A DNA stretch of 14,129 bases from assembly GCA_039815505.1 (NCBI GenBank), contig JBCBZE010000050.1, positions 1-14,129 of the forward strand, in the 5' to 3' direction. This document shows positions 6,642 to 14,129 of this stretch, one piece after another. The translations under genes were made by a program, and so were the position numbers. The notes under the pieces are model-generated. The model saw only the letters and a program-made list of their open reading frames with translations, was not told where the DNA came from and did no database searches. Source of the stretch: CANLWN01 sp039815505. Its GTDB lineage: Bacteria; Bacteroidota; Bacteroidia; Flavobacteriales; Flavobacteriaceae. The number at the start of each line of letters is the position of its first letter. The stretch's first letter is position 1.

Positions 6642-6911
6642 ATGGCAAGCATAAGAGATTTAAAGAAAGATATTAATTACGTCTTAGGGGATATCATAGA
6701 AGCGGTGTATTTAGCGGAGGCTGCTAATGATAAGGAAAATTCAAAGGAAGGAAGCGCCATAATAGATGGGGCAATTGCTACTTTTGATGATTTGATCACC
6801 AAAGTGAACAAAAAAGATGTAGAAAATAGAAAGGTTCACCTTAACGGTGTTAGAGCTGAACTGGAGAAGGAGGCAACTGTATTGATCGAAAAACTGAACA
6901 AGCTGGCCTAG
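6642..6911 (+). CDS. Small all-helical protein of unknown function
   Basis: This 89-residue protein is charged and almost certainly all alpha-helical, with heptad-like stretches (about 3-32, 36-56 and 58-89) and no cysteine, signal peptide or membrane segment. The N terminus MASIRDLKKDINYVLGDIIE looks like a protein I recall as a conserved hypothetical in Flavobacteriaceae; I know of no assigned function. The helical pattern would suit a small oligomer or a partner protein. It stands apart from the manA operon: the 75-base gap contains a near-match -7 box (AAATTTTG, 6590-6597, 7 of 8 positions of TAnnTTTG), and a strong terminator follows the stop. That argues for its own transcript. The coding call rests on composition, the clear ATG and the flanking signals. 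Confidence 0.8.
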   Translation: MASIRDLKKDINYVLGDIIEAVYLAEAANDKENSKEGSAIIDGAIATFDDLITKVNKKDVENRKVHLNGVRAELEKEATVLIEKLNKLA

Positions 6912-6931
6912 CGATACGATAGTTTTAATAG

Positions 6932-6962
6932 AAAGATCCTGCTACTACGGCAGGATTTTTTT
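6932..6962 (+). terminator. Intrinsic terminator after the small helical protein gene
   Basis: ATCCTGC (6936-6942) pairs perfectly with GCAGGAT (6950-6956) across a seven-base loop. The stem can be lengthened by AAAG pairing with the start of the T run, which covers 6956-6962. This is a textbook rho-independent terminator for the + strand. Its T run overlaps the stop codon of the convergent - strand gene (6961-6963). On the - strand the stem lacks a good T tract, so it is probably one-way. Confidence 0.85.
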
Positions 6963-7668
6963 ATTCATTGGATTTAATATCTTTCAGATAATCCCGTAGC
7001 GCCATTCCATATTTGGAGTTGGCCACTTCAGGGGTCAAGGAAACATAAATAGAATCAAGATATTTTGGATTGGCATCCGCAACTTCTGTAAGTGCCACGT
7101 AAGGTGCTATATGGGAATCCTTATTGTTCAATGCAAAATTCAATGCATATCTATACCCTCTAAGAAAGTTTCTGTCACTTAGCTTCTGGATAGAATCCAT
7201 GGCTAGGGAGTCTTTTTGTATTTCCGGTTTAAAGGAGGACTGTATGATATCCAAGTTTTCAGCATTGAATTTGGACATAATGGCTTTATACTCTTCCAAT
7301 TTTTCATGTGTCTTTGAACCCTTGATTTTAACATTGGTATCAATGGTATTCCATGAGGTGTTAACAGTGATCAGTCCAGGTTCTCCAAAAAAAGTTATTC
7401 GGTCGTTGATATCGTTATTATCTTCTTTTTTGAGATATAAATAGAAAACTTCCGGGCTTTCCAATTCCGTTTTAAAAGTAAAGTTTCCATCACCTTTTAT
7501 TTGAAGGGAATCAATGGCGGTCAACGTGGAATCCTGTATTTTTTGTAAGTATAAATGGCCTTTTTTAAGTCCCTTTATAGTACCCGTTACCGTCATTGTG
7601 TTTTCGGTATCTCCGGCACAAGAGAGAATGATGACGGAAAGAATCGTTAAAAGTAAAAACTTCTTCAT
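6961..7668 (-). CDS. DUF4369 lipoprotein without a thioredoxin domain
   Basis: Read from the ATG at 7668, this is a 235-residue protein. A longer frame begins further right, but the chosen start gives a clean lipoprotein signal, MKKFLLLTILSVIILSC, with lipidated Cys17. Residues about 25-115 match the DUF4369 beta domain (VTGTIKGLKKGHLYLQKI, then SLQIKGDGNFTFK). A helical linker follows, ending LTPEVANSKYGMALRDYLKD. In many Bacteroidota relatives this block leads into a TlpA/AhpC-type thioredoxin domain; here the protein stops within about 12 residues and no thioredoxin frame follows. It is probably a membrane-anchored periplasmic or outer-membrane-facing protein. Its role is unknown. It is 45 bases downstream of DUF819 and convergent with the small helical gene. 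Confidence 0.85.
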   Translation of the reverse strand: MKKFLLLTILSVIILSCAGDTENTMTVTGTIKGLKKGHLYLQKIQDSTLTAIDSLQIKGDGNFTFKTELESPEVFYLYLKKEDNNDINDRITFFGEPGLITVNTSWNTIDTNVKIKGSKTHEKLEEYKAIMSKFNAENLDIIQSSFKPEIQKDSLAMDSIQKLSDRNFLRGYRYALNFALNNKDSHIAPYVALTEVADANPKYLDSIYVSLTPEVANSKYGMALRDYLKDIKSNE

Positions 7669-7686
7669 GGAATAAATTTTGCGGCA

Positions 7687-7694
7687 CAAATATC
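7687..7694 (-). promoter_or_regulatory. Possible -7 box for the DUF4369 gene
   Basis: On the - strand this reads GATATTTG, 7 of 8 positions of TAnnTTTG, ending 18 bases before the chosen ATG. The distance resembles that of the perfect boxes before DUF819 and DUF5916. No convincing TTG -33 element is visible, and read-through from DUF819 is possible. Confidence 0.3.
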
Positions 7695-7713
7695 ATCAAA
7701 GTTGATTAGAAAA

Positions 7714-9024
7714 CTAAACTTTTGACGCAATTTCCATTAAGTAAGCACAGAGAAGTGCTCCACCGGTACCAACCACATAACCAAAAACGGCAAGTAACAC
7801 ACCAACAGAAGTTAAGGACGGGTGGAATTCGGCCGCTACCACCGGGGCGGAAGCAGCACCCCCTACGTTTGCCTGGCTCCCAACAGCTAAAAAGAAATAA
7901 GGGGCTTTTATTAATTTGGCCACCAGAATCAACAACGTAGCGTGTATCGTTATCCATACTAAACCAATAGCGATCAATCCGGGGTTCTCGAATATAGTCC
8001 TTAAATCCATTTTCATTCCAATGGTAGCTACTAGGATATAAATGAACATTCCCCCAATTTTACTGGCACCCGCTCCTTCGTAATTTTTTGCCTTTGTAAA
8101 GGAAAGTATAATTCCGATAACGGTGGCAATGACCACCATCCAAAAGAACCCCGATCCAACAAAGGACAGGAAACTTTTAGGATTGGCAACAGCCTCATAT
8201 GTATTCTTTAAAAAAGTACTGATATGGCCTCCAAAGAAGTGGGCGATCCCAACAGCGGTAAATGCAAGGAAAAGCATCATCATATAGTCATGGAGGGTAG
8301 GGACCCTGGTAATTTTTTCGGAAAATTCGGTGACTGTTTTCTTTAAGGTTTCAATAGCTGAGGTATCTGCCTTTAACCAGCGATCTATTTTTGAAGTTTT
8401 GCCAACTCCCAATAATAAAAGGGCCATCCATATATTGGCAACTATAATATCAACGATAACCATTTGACCGTATTTATCGGGATTGTACTTAAAGATTTCG
8501 AACATGGCAGCTTGGTTGGCACCTCCGCCGATCCAACTTCCCGCGATGGTGGATAAACCCCGCCAAATAGCGTCAAAATCATTGCCTCCTACCGTTTCCG
8601 GGGAAAAAACGGAAATAATTAGAATGGCCAAGGGTCCTCCGATGATGATGCCGGCAGTTCCGGTCAAAAACATAATAAGCGCTTTAGACCCCAAGTTGGC
8701 TATAGCTTTTAAATCAATGCTCAAGGTCATTAACACCAGGGCCGCTGGAAGTAAATATCTACTTGCTACATAATATACTTTTGATTCGTGCTCCATAACC
8801 TCCCCTTCTTCCATTGTTTTCCATTCAGGAGCAATGATTCCGATAGAAGTAAGAATTCCGGGAAGGAGATAACACATGAGGACCCCGGGTACGATGGTAT
8901 AGAATTTTTTCCAGAAACCTGTTTTGATCGAAGATGTAAAGAATACAAAGCCAAGGCATAATGCCAATAGTCCAAAAACAACGGTATCATTTGTTATTAA
9001 TGGTTGGGTAATTGGTTCGGTCAT
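7714..9024 (-). CDS. DUF819 family multi-pass membrane protein
   Basis: This 436-residue inner-membrane protein has about ten hydrophobic segments (for example 14-30, 42-63, 86-104, 114-141, 187-207, 245-263, 289-309, 322-337, 349-371 and 404-430). The frame can be extended to a TTG at 9066, but the ATG at 9024 is preferred: the family pattern begins near PLITNDTVVFGLLAL and a perfect -7 box lies between the two candidates. Two glycine-rich motifs, GSWIGGGANQAA (about 163-173) and GSQANVGGAASAPVVA (382-397), each follow or precede helices in similar positions. This suggests two related halves, as in several secondary transporters. DUF819 (YjcL-like) proteins have no established substrate to my knowledge. 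Transport of a small solute is inference. The gene follows the HAD phosphatase on the same strand. Confidence 0.88.
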   Translation of the reverse strand: MTEPITQPLITNDTVVFGLLALCLGFVFFTSSIKTGFWKKFYTIVPGVLMCYLLPGILTSIGIIAPEWKTMEEGEVMEHESKVYYVASRYLLPAALVLMTLSIDLKAIANLGSKALIMFLTGTAGIIIGGPLAILIISVFSPETVGGNDFDAIWRGLSTIAGSWIGGGANQAAMFEIFKYNPDKYGQMVIVDIIVANIWMALLLLGVGKTSKIDRWLKADTSAIETLKKTVTEFSEKITRVPTLHDYMMMLFLAFTAVGIAHFFGGHISTFLKNTYEAVANPKSFLSFVGSGFFWMVVIATVIGIILSFTKAKNYEGAGASKIGGMFIYILVATIGMKMDLRTIFENPGLIAIGLVWITIHATLLILVAKLIKAPYFFLAVGSQANVGGAASAPVVAAEFHPSLTSVGVLLAVFGYVVGTGGALLCAYLMEIASKV

Positions 9025-9047
9025 GAGTAGGGAATTAGCATCCGCAT

Positions 9048-9055
9048 CAAATATA
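9048..9055 (-). promoter_or_regulatory. Bacteroidota-type -7 box (TATATTTG) before DUF819
   Basis: TATATTTG on the - strand matches TAnnTTTG perfectly and ends 23 bases before the ATG at 9024, giving a predicted leader of roughly 15-20 bases. It lies downstream of the alternative TTG start at 9066, so it favours the ATG. A clear -33 element is not visible. Confidence 0.45.
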
Positions 9056-9062
9056 ATCAAAT

Positions 9063-9860
9063 TCAAAGATGCGCTTTAATATAATGGGCAACTCCGTCTT
9101 CCGTATTCTTCAAAGTGATATGATCGGCTATGGATTTTACCTCCGGTCTCGCGTTGCCAACAGCTACGCCGCATGCTACATATTGTAGCATTTCCATATC
9201 GTTATAATTATCGCCAAATGCTATGACCTTTTCCAAAGAATGGTCGTTTGGACGAAGACTCTTAATGGCCGAAAGTTTAGAAACAGATTTTGGTGCAACT
9301 TCGATCAAGGTGTCATTGGATCGATACAAATGGAGTTCTTCTCGAAACCGGTCTTGCAGTATGTGCAATAAGGCATCCGTAGTATCCTTTTTACCCATGA
9401 GCATTATTTTATGGGCTCCGACCGATTTTTGGTCCCAATGGTTCAAAGTAAGTGTCGTATCCCTAAAAACAGGAGTTGCCTTGGTGTATCTAATTTCTTT
9501 TTCTACCCGTTCCGAACTTTCTTCAACATACCATTCGTCCTTATAATATAATCCTAATTTTACCGCAAAGACATTGGCTAACCTATGTATTTCAGCTATC
9601 TGTTCCAATGCAATGAACGTAGATGCGATTTCCGCTGTTCCCTTCATTATCAAGGCCCCATTATAACAAATAATAGGTTCATGTTCAATATGTAATCTTT
9701 TTTGAAGATAGGTCATGGACTTGGGCATTCTGGCCGAAACCAAAATGATTTGCATACGATCCTTGATTCTTGAAATTTGGGAAATTGTAAATTCCGAAAC
9801 ATCATTTTTTGTGGTTAGCAGGGTGCCATCCAAATCGGAACATAAAACAGCGTATTTCAT
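9063..9860 (-). CDS. Cof-type HAD-IIB family phosphatase
   Basis: This 265-residue cytoplasmic hydrolase is predicted to remove phosphate from sugar phosphates or nucleotide-like substrates. All four HAD motifs are present: DLDGTL with nucleophile Asp9 and acid/base Asp11; Ser42 in LVSARM; Lys195 in KSVSKLSAI; and GDNYND with Asp217 and Asp221. The large insert between motifs II and III (about 75-185) is the type IIB cap that sets substrate choice, and NGALI (68-72) is typical of Cof proteins. The exact substrate cannot be read from sequence. The ATG at 9860 is one base after the stop of the DUF5916 gene, so the two are very likely co-transcribed. DUF819 follows 38 bases downstream and may be partly read from the same transcript. 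Confidence 0.92.
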   Translation of the reverse strand: MKYAVLCSDLDGTLLTTKNDVSEFTISQISRIKDRMQIILVSARMPKSMTYLQKRLHIEHEPIICYNGALIMKGTAEIASTFIALEQIAEIHRLANVFAVKLGLYYKDEWYVEESSERVEKEIRYTKATPVFRDTTLTLNHWDQKSVGAHKIMLMGKKDTTDALLHILQDRFREELHLYRSNDTLIEVAPKSVSKLSAIKSLRPNDHSLEKVIAFGDNYNDMEMLQYVACGVAVGNARPEVKSIADHITLKNTEDGVAHYIKAHL

Positions 9861-9861
9861 C

Positions 9862-12060
9862 TTAAATGTTTAGCCAATAGGTGAATTTAAGATTTATGGA
9901 TCGAAACCTTGGAGAAAACCTGTCCACAAAATAATTATCATTATAAACGATGAACAAATCCGACAAAGGGGCAAAGCGCCATTGCAATCTGGAATTAAAA
10001 CCTAAATTATCCCTTTGGTTACTATACTGTATTAAATTGGACCAGAAGATGGATTTGCTGAAGGTGATGTTTATACGTGGACTTATCAGCCAAAGATCTG
10101 CGCTTGGAAAAGGATCTGGCAAGTCTATCTTATCATAATTTATGGCCAAGGATAAAAATGCTTTGGGCTGTAACCGTAAGCTCATTTCCCCTTCGAACGA
10201 AAATCTATTACCATTAAAAAAACTACCATAATTCGGCTCAATTGAATACGAGAATACCTTACGGGGATCGGACTGATATTCCAATTCAAAGCTGTTATAA
10301 TGATATCCTTCATCTGCCGGAAGGGGTATGGCACCATCCGTATCGGTAGGGTCAAAGGTATCTGTTAAGAAAGTAAATCTGTTGAACATCCTTGCGGACA
10401 GCTGTACCTGATTTTTAAATTCGGCATTCCATGAAGTAAATATGGTATAGTCCGTGTTCTGAAAATCTAGCGTTGGTCTCCATATGGAATTGGGACTAAA
10501 CCTAAAACCATGATTGTTTATAGCGCCTTTTTTTGGCCAGAATGTATATTCTATAAAGGGTCTGGCCGCTACAATATCCGTTCGTCTTATAAAACCAAGG
10601 TCTGACCTAAAGTCATTGCCTACATAGTTTCCACGAATACCGTAGTTCAATTTCCTTGAATTATAGAACAACTCTATTCCGGCGGCACTGTCATCATCTC
10701 CAATATCCGTTGCAAAGGATTTGTGCGCAAAGAATTTGCCTACCCATGTATTGTCAGCGGATGCCAAATTGTAATCTAACCCTAACACCCTATTATAGCG
10801 ATCTTCCGGTAATAAAAAGTCATAATCCTTAAACGTCTGCCGGTTTACAAATATGAAACTCAAATTGGACCTTGAGAATAATTTTCTTTGCAATGCAAAA
10901 ACAGTATTGTTATTACTGGGAATCTCATTTTCCACATCTTCCTCGGTCTGTATGTTTAAAAGCCCCAAACGCCAATCCTCGTTTAATTTTCCGCTTAGAC
11001 GAATTCCACCTATAATGCCATTTTCTATGGTTTCCTCATCTATATCCTCTGCAATTCCTATTCTTCTTGAGAAAAAAGGATTGGAATCCCTACTGTTTCC
11101 AAACGTACCGAACAGGTCGTTGTTATCCACAAAAAACTGCCTTCGCTCCGGTAATGAGATCTCAAATCGGGTAAGATTTGTAAATATGTTGTCTACCTCT
11201 ACATTGGAAAAATCAGGGTTGATTGTAATATCTAAATTCATTCCATTGCCTATGGCGACTTTGGCATCACCACCAAAATTGAATTCGGTCGCGTTTTCAT
11301 CAGTTTCAAAATCTCGCTGGGAAATAGTATTTATATAGGGTATTAAAGCAAGGGGGGTTCTGGATTTTCCTAAGGGTTTCTCGAATATCATATCACCCAT
11401 GAAGGCCAAATTAAATATAATCTGGTTTTGCGGAATCCTGGCCCATACACTACGTTCATTGGTCTGCATATCAAAACGGTAGCTTTGGAACCGCCATTTG
11501 GTCTCACCCTCCTTGAACTTAAACGAGGTAAGGGGAATGGTCATTTCGGATATATAATAGCCATCATATATTTTGGATTCTCCCCTCCATTTAACATCCC
11601 AGGACGTCGTGAACCCATTTAAATCCGCCCCGCCATTGGATATGAGGGCCTCACGTCTTACGCCCAAGGGATTTATACCGAAAAGAAAGGCGTTGGTACC
11701 ATCATTGAACGTATCAAAAAGCAAACTAATGTTATCGTTACCGCCAGCCCTAAAATCTCTTTGAAGTGATGGAATTACATAATTATTCCCTTCTGTGGAT
11801 ACTTTTATGCCCAAGTATAGGTTGGTATCGTCATATAACATTTTAATCTCAGTGGGCTGTATGGCCAAAACAGAATCCGAAGGAAAATACTGTTGAAAAT
11901 TATGGGCACTTTCCGCGGTTTTCCATATGGGTTCATCCAAAATACCGTCAGGTGTAATAGTCTCTGAAATATATTTTACAGTAAATTTTTTGTCCTCGTT
12001 TTGTCCGAAGGTAAATATTGCAATAAGAAGAAATGCAAGCGAGCAACGTATTCTCGTCAT
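9862..12060 (-). CDS. DUF5916 outer-membrane protein with CBM9-like domain
   Basis: This 732-residue protein starts at the ATG at 12060; one codon upstream is a TTG, but a perfect -7 box 22 bases upstream suits the ATG. Residues 1-19 are a signal peptide ending FTFGQ. Residues about 29-226 resemble a family 9 carbohydrate-binding module (ITPDGILDEPIW, then MLYDDTNLYLGIKV). From about 232 to the end is the DUF5916 region: many alternating beta strands rich in Tyr, Phe and Asn, with INPDFSNVEVDN and LPERRQFFVDNNDLF as landmarks and a final FTYWLNI, as expected of an outer-membrane barrel. DUF5916 proteins are frequent in Bacteroidota. I know of no proven function; sugar or polymer binding is inferred from the CBM9-like part. 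It is co-oriented with the HAD phosphatase. Confidence 0.9.
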   Translation of the reverse strand: MTRIRCSLAFLLIAIFTFGQNEDKKFTVKYISETITPDGILDEPIWKTAESAHNFQQYFPSDSVLAIQPTEIKMLYDDTNLYLGIKVSTEGNNYVIPSLQRDFRAGGNDNISLLFDTFNDGTNAFLFGINPLGVRREALISNGGADLNGFTTSWDVKWRGESKIYDGYYISEMTIPLTSFKFKEGETKWRFQSYRFDMQTNERSVWARIPQNQIIFNLAFMGDMIFEKPLGKSRTPLALIPYINTISQRDFETDENATEFNFGGDAKVAIGNGMNLDITINPDFSNVEVDNIFTNLTRFEISLPERRQFFVDNNDLFGTFGNSRDSNPFFSRRIGIAEDIDEETIENGIIGGIRLSGKLNEDWRLGLLNIQTEEDVENEIPSNNNTVFALQRKLFSRSNLSFIFVNRQTFKDYDFLLPEDRYNRVLGLDYNLASADNTWVGKFFAHKSFATDIGDDDSAAGIELFYNSRKLNYGIRGNYVGNDFRSDLGFIRRTDIVAARPFIEYTFWPKKGAINNHGFRFSPNSIWRPTLDFQNTDYTIFTSWNAEFKNQVQLSARMFNRFTFLTDTFDPTDTDGAIPLPADEGYHYNSFELEYQSDPRKVFSYSIEPNYGSFFNGNRFSFEGEMSLRLQPKAFLSLAINYDKIDLPDPFPSADLWLISPRINITFSKSIFWSNLIQYSNQRDNLGFNSRLQWRFAPLSDLFIVYNDNYFVDRFSPRFRSINLKFTYWLNI

Positions 12061-12082
12061 CAATTTTGAATTAGTCGGCCGT

Positions 12083-12090
12083 CAAATTTA
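12083..12090 (-). promoter_or_regulatory. Bacteroidota-type -7 box (TAAATTTG) before DUF5916
   Basis: TAAATTTG on the - strand matches TAnnTTTG perfectly, ending 22 bases before the ATG at 12060. A TTTG at 12116-12119 on the same strand could serve as a -33 element, but its 25-base spacing is longer than usual and it lies inside the terminator stem of the upstream gene. Confidence 0.5.
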
Positions 12091-12105
12091 AGGGATTAAA
12101 CCGTT

Positions 12106-12135
12106 AAAAAAATCCCAAATCTTAATGAACTTGGG
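12106..12135 (-). terminator. Intrinsic terminator after the penicillin-binding protein gene
   Basis: On the - strand CCCAAGTT (12135-12128) pairs with GATTTGGG (12121-12114) using two G-U pairs, with a six-base loop, followed by A and seven T (12112-12106). It starts 5 bases after the PBP stop codon. It separates the PBP from the DUF5916 transcription unit. Confidence 0.65.
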
Positions 12136-12140
12136 TACAA

Positions 12141-14129
12141 CTAGGGGGAAGTTCCAGTTTTAAATTTCTTCTTCTTTTTCTTTTTAGGGTTTTTAAAAAG
12201 GCGTTTAAAAAATCCATCTTTTTTAATGGGTTTACAATCCAACTTTTCTAAAACAGAAGATGTGGGTTTTTCAAATTTTGCCCTGGTGATCTCATTAAAA
12301 TAGGAATCTTGATTCATTTTTTGAAACAATAATGCAAACAAAGGTAATGCTGCGTTGGCCCCCTGACCCAAACTTGTACTGTTGAATCCTATTTCATATT
12401 GATCCGATCCCACCCATGTAATATGTACCAATTTTGGGGTGATGCCTACAAACCACGCATCCCTGTTATTTTGGGTAGTTCCCGTTTTTCCCGCAATATC
12501 ATTTTTAAGGCGGTATTTGTTACGAATTCTAGAAGCGGTACCTTTATTTACGGTAGTCTTCATCATTTCTAACATTAACATTCCGTTCTCTTTGGAAAAC
12601 GCGTTTTTGGTACGAACCGTAGGTTTAAATTTTTCCAATACCACATTTTTTTCATTGGTTATGGCGGTTATAAGAAATGGTGTTGTGGGTATGCCCTTGT
12701 TTGCAAAGGAAGTGTAGGCGCTTGCCAATTCGGTTATTTTTATTTCCCCTGTTCCTAATGCTAAAGAGGGTTTGTCCGGTAATTTTGTATGAATCCCCAT
12801 TTTTTTGGCCTGCCGTAACACTTCTGGTATTCCGGTTTTTTCTATGATTTTGACCGCTACGGTATTTACGGAATTACTTAATGCTTCTTCCATGGAATAG
12901 TTAAGATAGGCCTCATCCTTATGCCCCGAATTACTGGGCGACCAACCTTCCAAATCCTTATATTGCACTTCTTGGGCGGAAAAATAGGTGCACGGTGTTA
13001 TCCCTTTTTCCAAAGCGGCCGTATAAACTATAGGTTTAAAGGTGGAACCTACCTGTCTTTTGCTCTGGGAAATATGGTCGTACTTAAAATGTTTAAAATC
13101 CGTTCCTCCGATCCAAATCTTCACGGCCCCTGTTCCTGGATCTATTCCAAGAGAGCCAGTGTTTAGAAATTTCATATAATGCTTAATACTATCTATGGTG
13201 CTCGCATAAACGGATTTTTCCCCATCCCAATCCGCAAGGAACATCTTCTTTTTCTGCCCTAGGGAGTCCCATACAGTGTTATCATCAATCCCTTTTTCAA
13301 TTAGTTTTTTATAGGGTAATGATGAACGTACGGTTTTTTCTACTAAGGATTTACTTGATTCCCATGGTGGATTTTTACCATGGCTTCTTTCAAAATCGGC
13401 CTGTAAGGATTTCATGTGCCGTTTCATTACGGCTTCGGCCAAAACTTGCATTTTATAGTCCAGCGTAGTATATATTTTTAAACCGGATGTATAGAGGTTA
13501 TACGCTTTTCCATTTTTGCTTTGAACTTTACACCAAGCTTGCAGCTGTTTTCTAACTTCTTCCCTAAAATAAGGGGCTAGGCCCGCGGTATAATCAAATT
13601 TTCGATAATTTATTTGTAAAGGTAACCGGACAAATTCTTTTTTTTGTTCTTGGGAAATGTACTTGTTTTTAAACATGGATTGCAATACCAGGTTTCTTCT
13701 TTTAAGACTGTTTTCCGGAAATATACGGGGGTTGTAACCATATGTGGCCTTTAACATACCCACCAATGTGGCCGCTTCCCCTATGTTCAATTTGTTGGTC
13801 CGCTTATTGAAAAACTTCAGAGCCGCACTTTCAATACCATAGGTGTTATCACCGAAAGAAACGGTATTTAAGTAAAAAGTAAGTATCTCTTCCTTGGAAT
13901 ACAGGCTTTCCAATCGGGAGGCAATGATCATTTCCTTGATCTTGTGCACAACCAGGGTAGATTTCTTTCTTCCGTCCCTAGGGTACAGGTTTTTGGCCAA
14001 TTGTTGTGTCAACGTACTACCACCCCCGGCCGATTTGTCTCCCATTAAAATGGTTTTAAAACCCACCCGGAACAAACTTTTATAATCTACTCCGGAGTGT
14101 TCATGGAAACGTTCATCCTCAATAGCGAC
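12141..14129 (-). CDS. Class A penicillin-binding protein (PBP1A-like), 5' end missing
   Basis: The frame is open to the right edge; 662 residues are visible, and the cytoplasmic and membrane N terminus is outside. The visible part begins inside the family 51 glycosyltransferase at VAIEDERFHEH, so the catalytic Glu is residue 4. GGGSTLTQQLAKNLYPR (about 35-51) and the KIKEM block follow, so peptidoglycan strand synthesis should be intact. The transpeptidase domain (about 320-590) has all three motifs: Ser362 in GSTFKP, Ser420-Val-Asn in SNSVNT, and Lys548-Thr-Gly in AGKTGTT. The enzyme polymerises and cross-links cell-wall peptidoglycan at the outer face of the inner membrane. The tail after about 630 is strongly basic (FFKRLFKNPKKKKKKKFK) with a seven-lysine run. 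A terminator follows, so it is transcribed separately from the DUF5916 gene. Confidence 0.93.
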   Translation of the reverse strand, partial: VAIEDERFHEHSGVDYKSLFRVGFKTILMGDKSAGGGSTLTQQLAKNLYPRDGRKKSTLVVHKIKEMIIASRLESLYSKEEILTFYLNTVSFGDNTYGIESAALKFFNKRTNKLNIGEAATLVGMLKATYGYNPRIFPENSLKRRNLVLQSMFKNKYISQEQKKEFVRLPLQINYRKFDYTAGLAPYFREEVRKQLQAWCKVQSKNGKAYNLYTSGLKIYTTLDYKMQVLAEAVMKRHMKSLQADFERSHGKNPPWESSKSLVEKTVRSSLPYKKLIEKGIDDNTVWDSLGQKKKMFLADWDGEKSVYASTIDSIKHYMKFLNTGSLGIDPGTGAVKIWIGGTDFKHFKYDHISQSKRQVGSTFKPIVYTAALEKGITPCTYFSAQEVQYKDLEGWSPSNSGHKDEAYLNYSMEEALSNSVNTVAVKIIEKTGIPEVLRQAKKMGIHTKLPDKPSLALGTGEIKITELASAYTSFANKGIPTTPFLITAITNEKNVVLEKFKPTVRTKNAFSKENGMLMLEMMKTTVNKGTASRIRNKYRLKNDIAGKTGTTQNNRDAWFVGITPKLVHITWVGSDQYEIGFNSTSLGQGANAALPLFALLFQKMNQDSYFNEITRAKFEKPTSSVLEKLDCKPIKKDGFFKRLFKNPKKKKKKKFKTGTSP

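Noticed and set aside
7124..7444. A 106-codon + strand frame inside the DUF4369 gene
   Set aside because: It is an antisense shadow with no family resemblance; the - strand protein has a clean lipobox and domain.
9025..9066. TTG start giving 14 extra residues on DUF819
   Set aside because: A perfect -7 box lies between it and the ATG at 9024, and the extra residues look like leader sequence rather than family sequence.
10853..11338. A 161-codon + strand frame opposite DUF5916
   Set aside because: It has no recognisable domain, is biased in composition as expected of an antisense frame, and the opposite strand has a convincing full-length outer-membrane protein.

Overview
The window looks like a chromosomal segment of a marine-type member of the Flavobacteriaceae (Bacteroidota). 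This rests on gene content: a T9SS type B sorting domain, a PorP/SprF-family protein, a DUF4369 lipoprotein, a DUF5916 outer-membrane protein and signal peptides ending in 'AQ' or 'GQ'. It is also supported by promoter-like TAnnTTTG boxes and by little sign of Shine-Dalgarno sequences. It holds 13 genes, two of them cut by the window edges. Coding density is very high, no gap exceeds about 90 bases, and I see no RNA gene, insertion sequence, CRISPR array or phage gene.

Left part, + strand (1-4137): a surface-protein module. It starts with the C-terminal part of a collagen-like (Gly-X-Y) protein. A 672-residue secreted adhesin-like protein follows, with two Ig/cadherin-like repeats, a calcium-binding thrombospondin-type-3 region and a gliding-motility-associated C-terminal domain. 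Five bases later comes a PorP/SprF-family protein, the kind of partner that type B T9SS cargo usually needs. This trio is the most interesting part of the window.

Middle, + strand (4205-6911): a tight metabolic operon of isopentenyl-diphosphate isomerase (idi), a 6-pyruvoyl-tetrahydropterin synthase/QueD-family enzyme overlapping it by 20 bases, a BCP-type peroxiredoxin and mannose-6-phosphate isomerase. A separate small helical protein of unknown function follows and ends in a clear intrinsic terminator.

Right part, - strand (6961-14129), read from right to left: a class A penicillin-binding protein (start outside the window) with its own terminator; a CBM9-like/DUF5916 outer-membrane protein; a Cof-type HAD phosphatase starting one base after it; a DUF819 membrane protein; and a DUF4369 lipoprotein that stops where family relatives usually begin a thioredoxin domain. 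The last is convergent with the small helical protein. Several starts proposed here are ATG codons inside longer open frames that begin with TTG. For two of them (DUF819, DUF5916) a perfect TAnnTTTG box lies 22-23 bases upstream of the chosen ATG.
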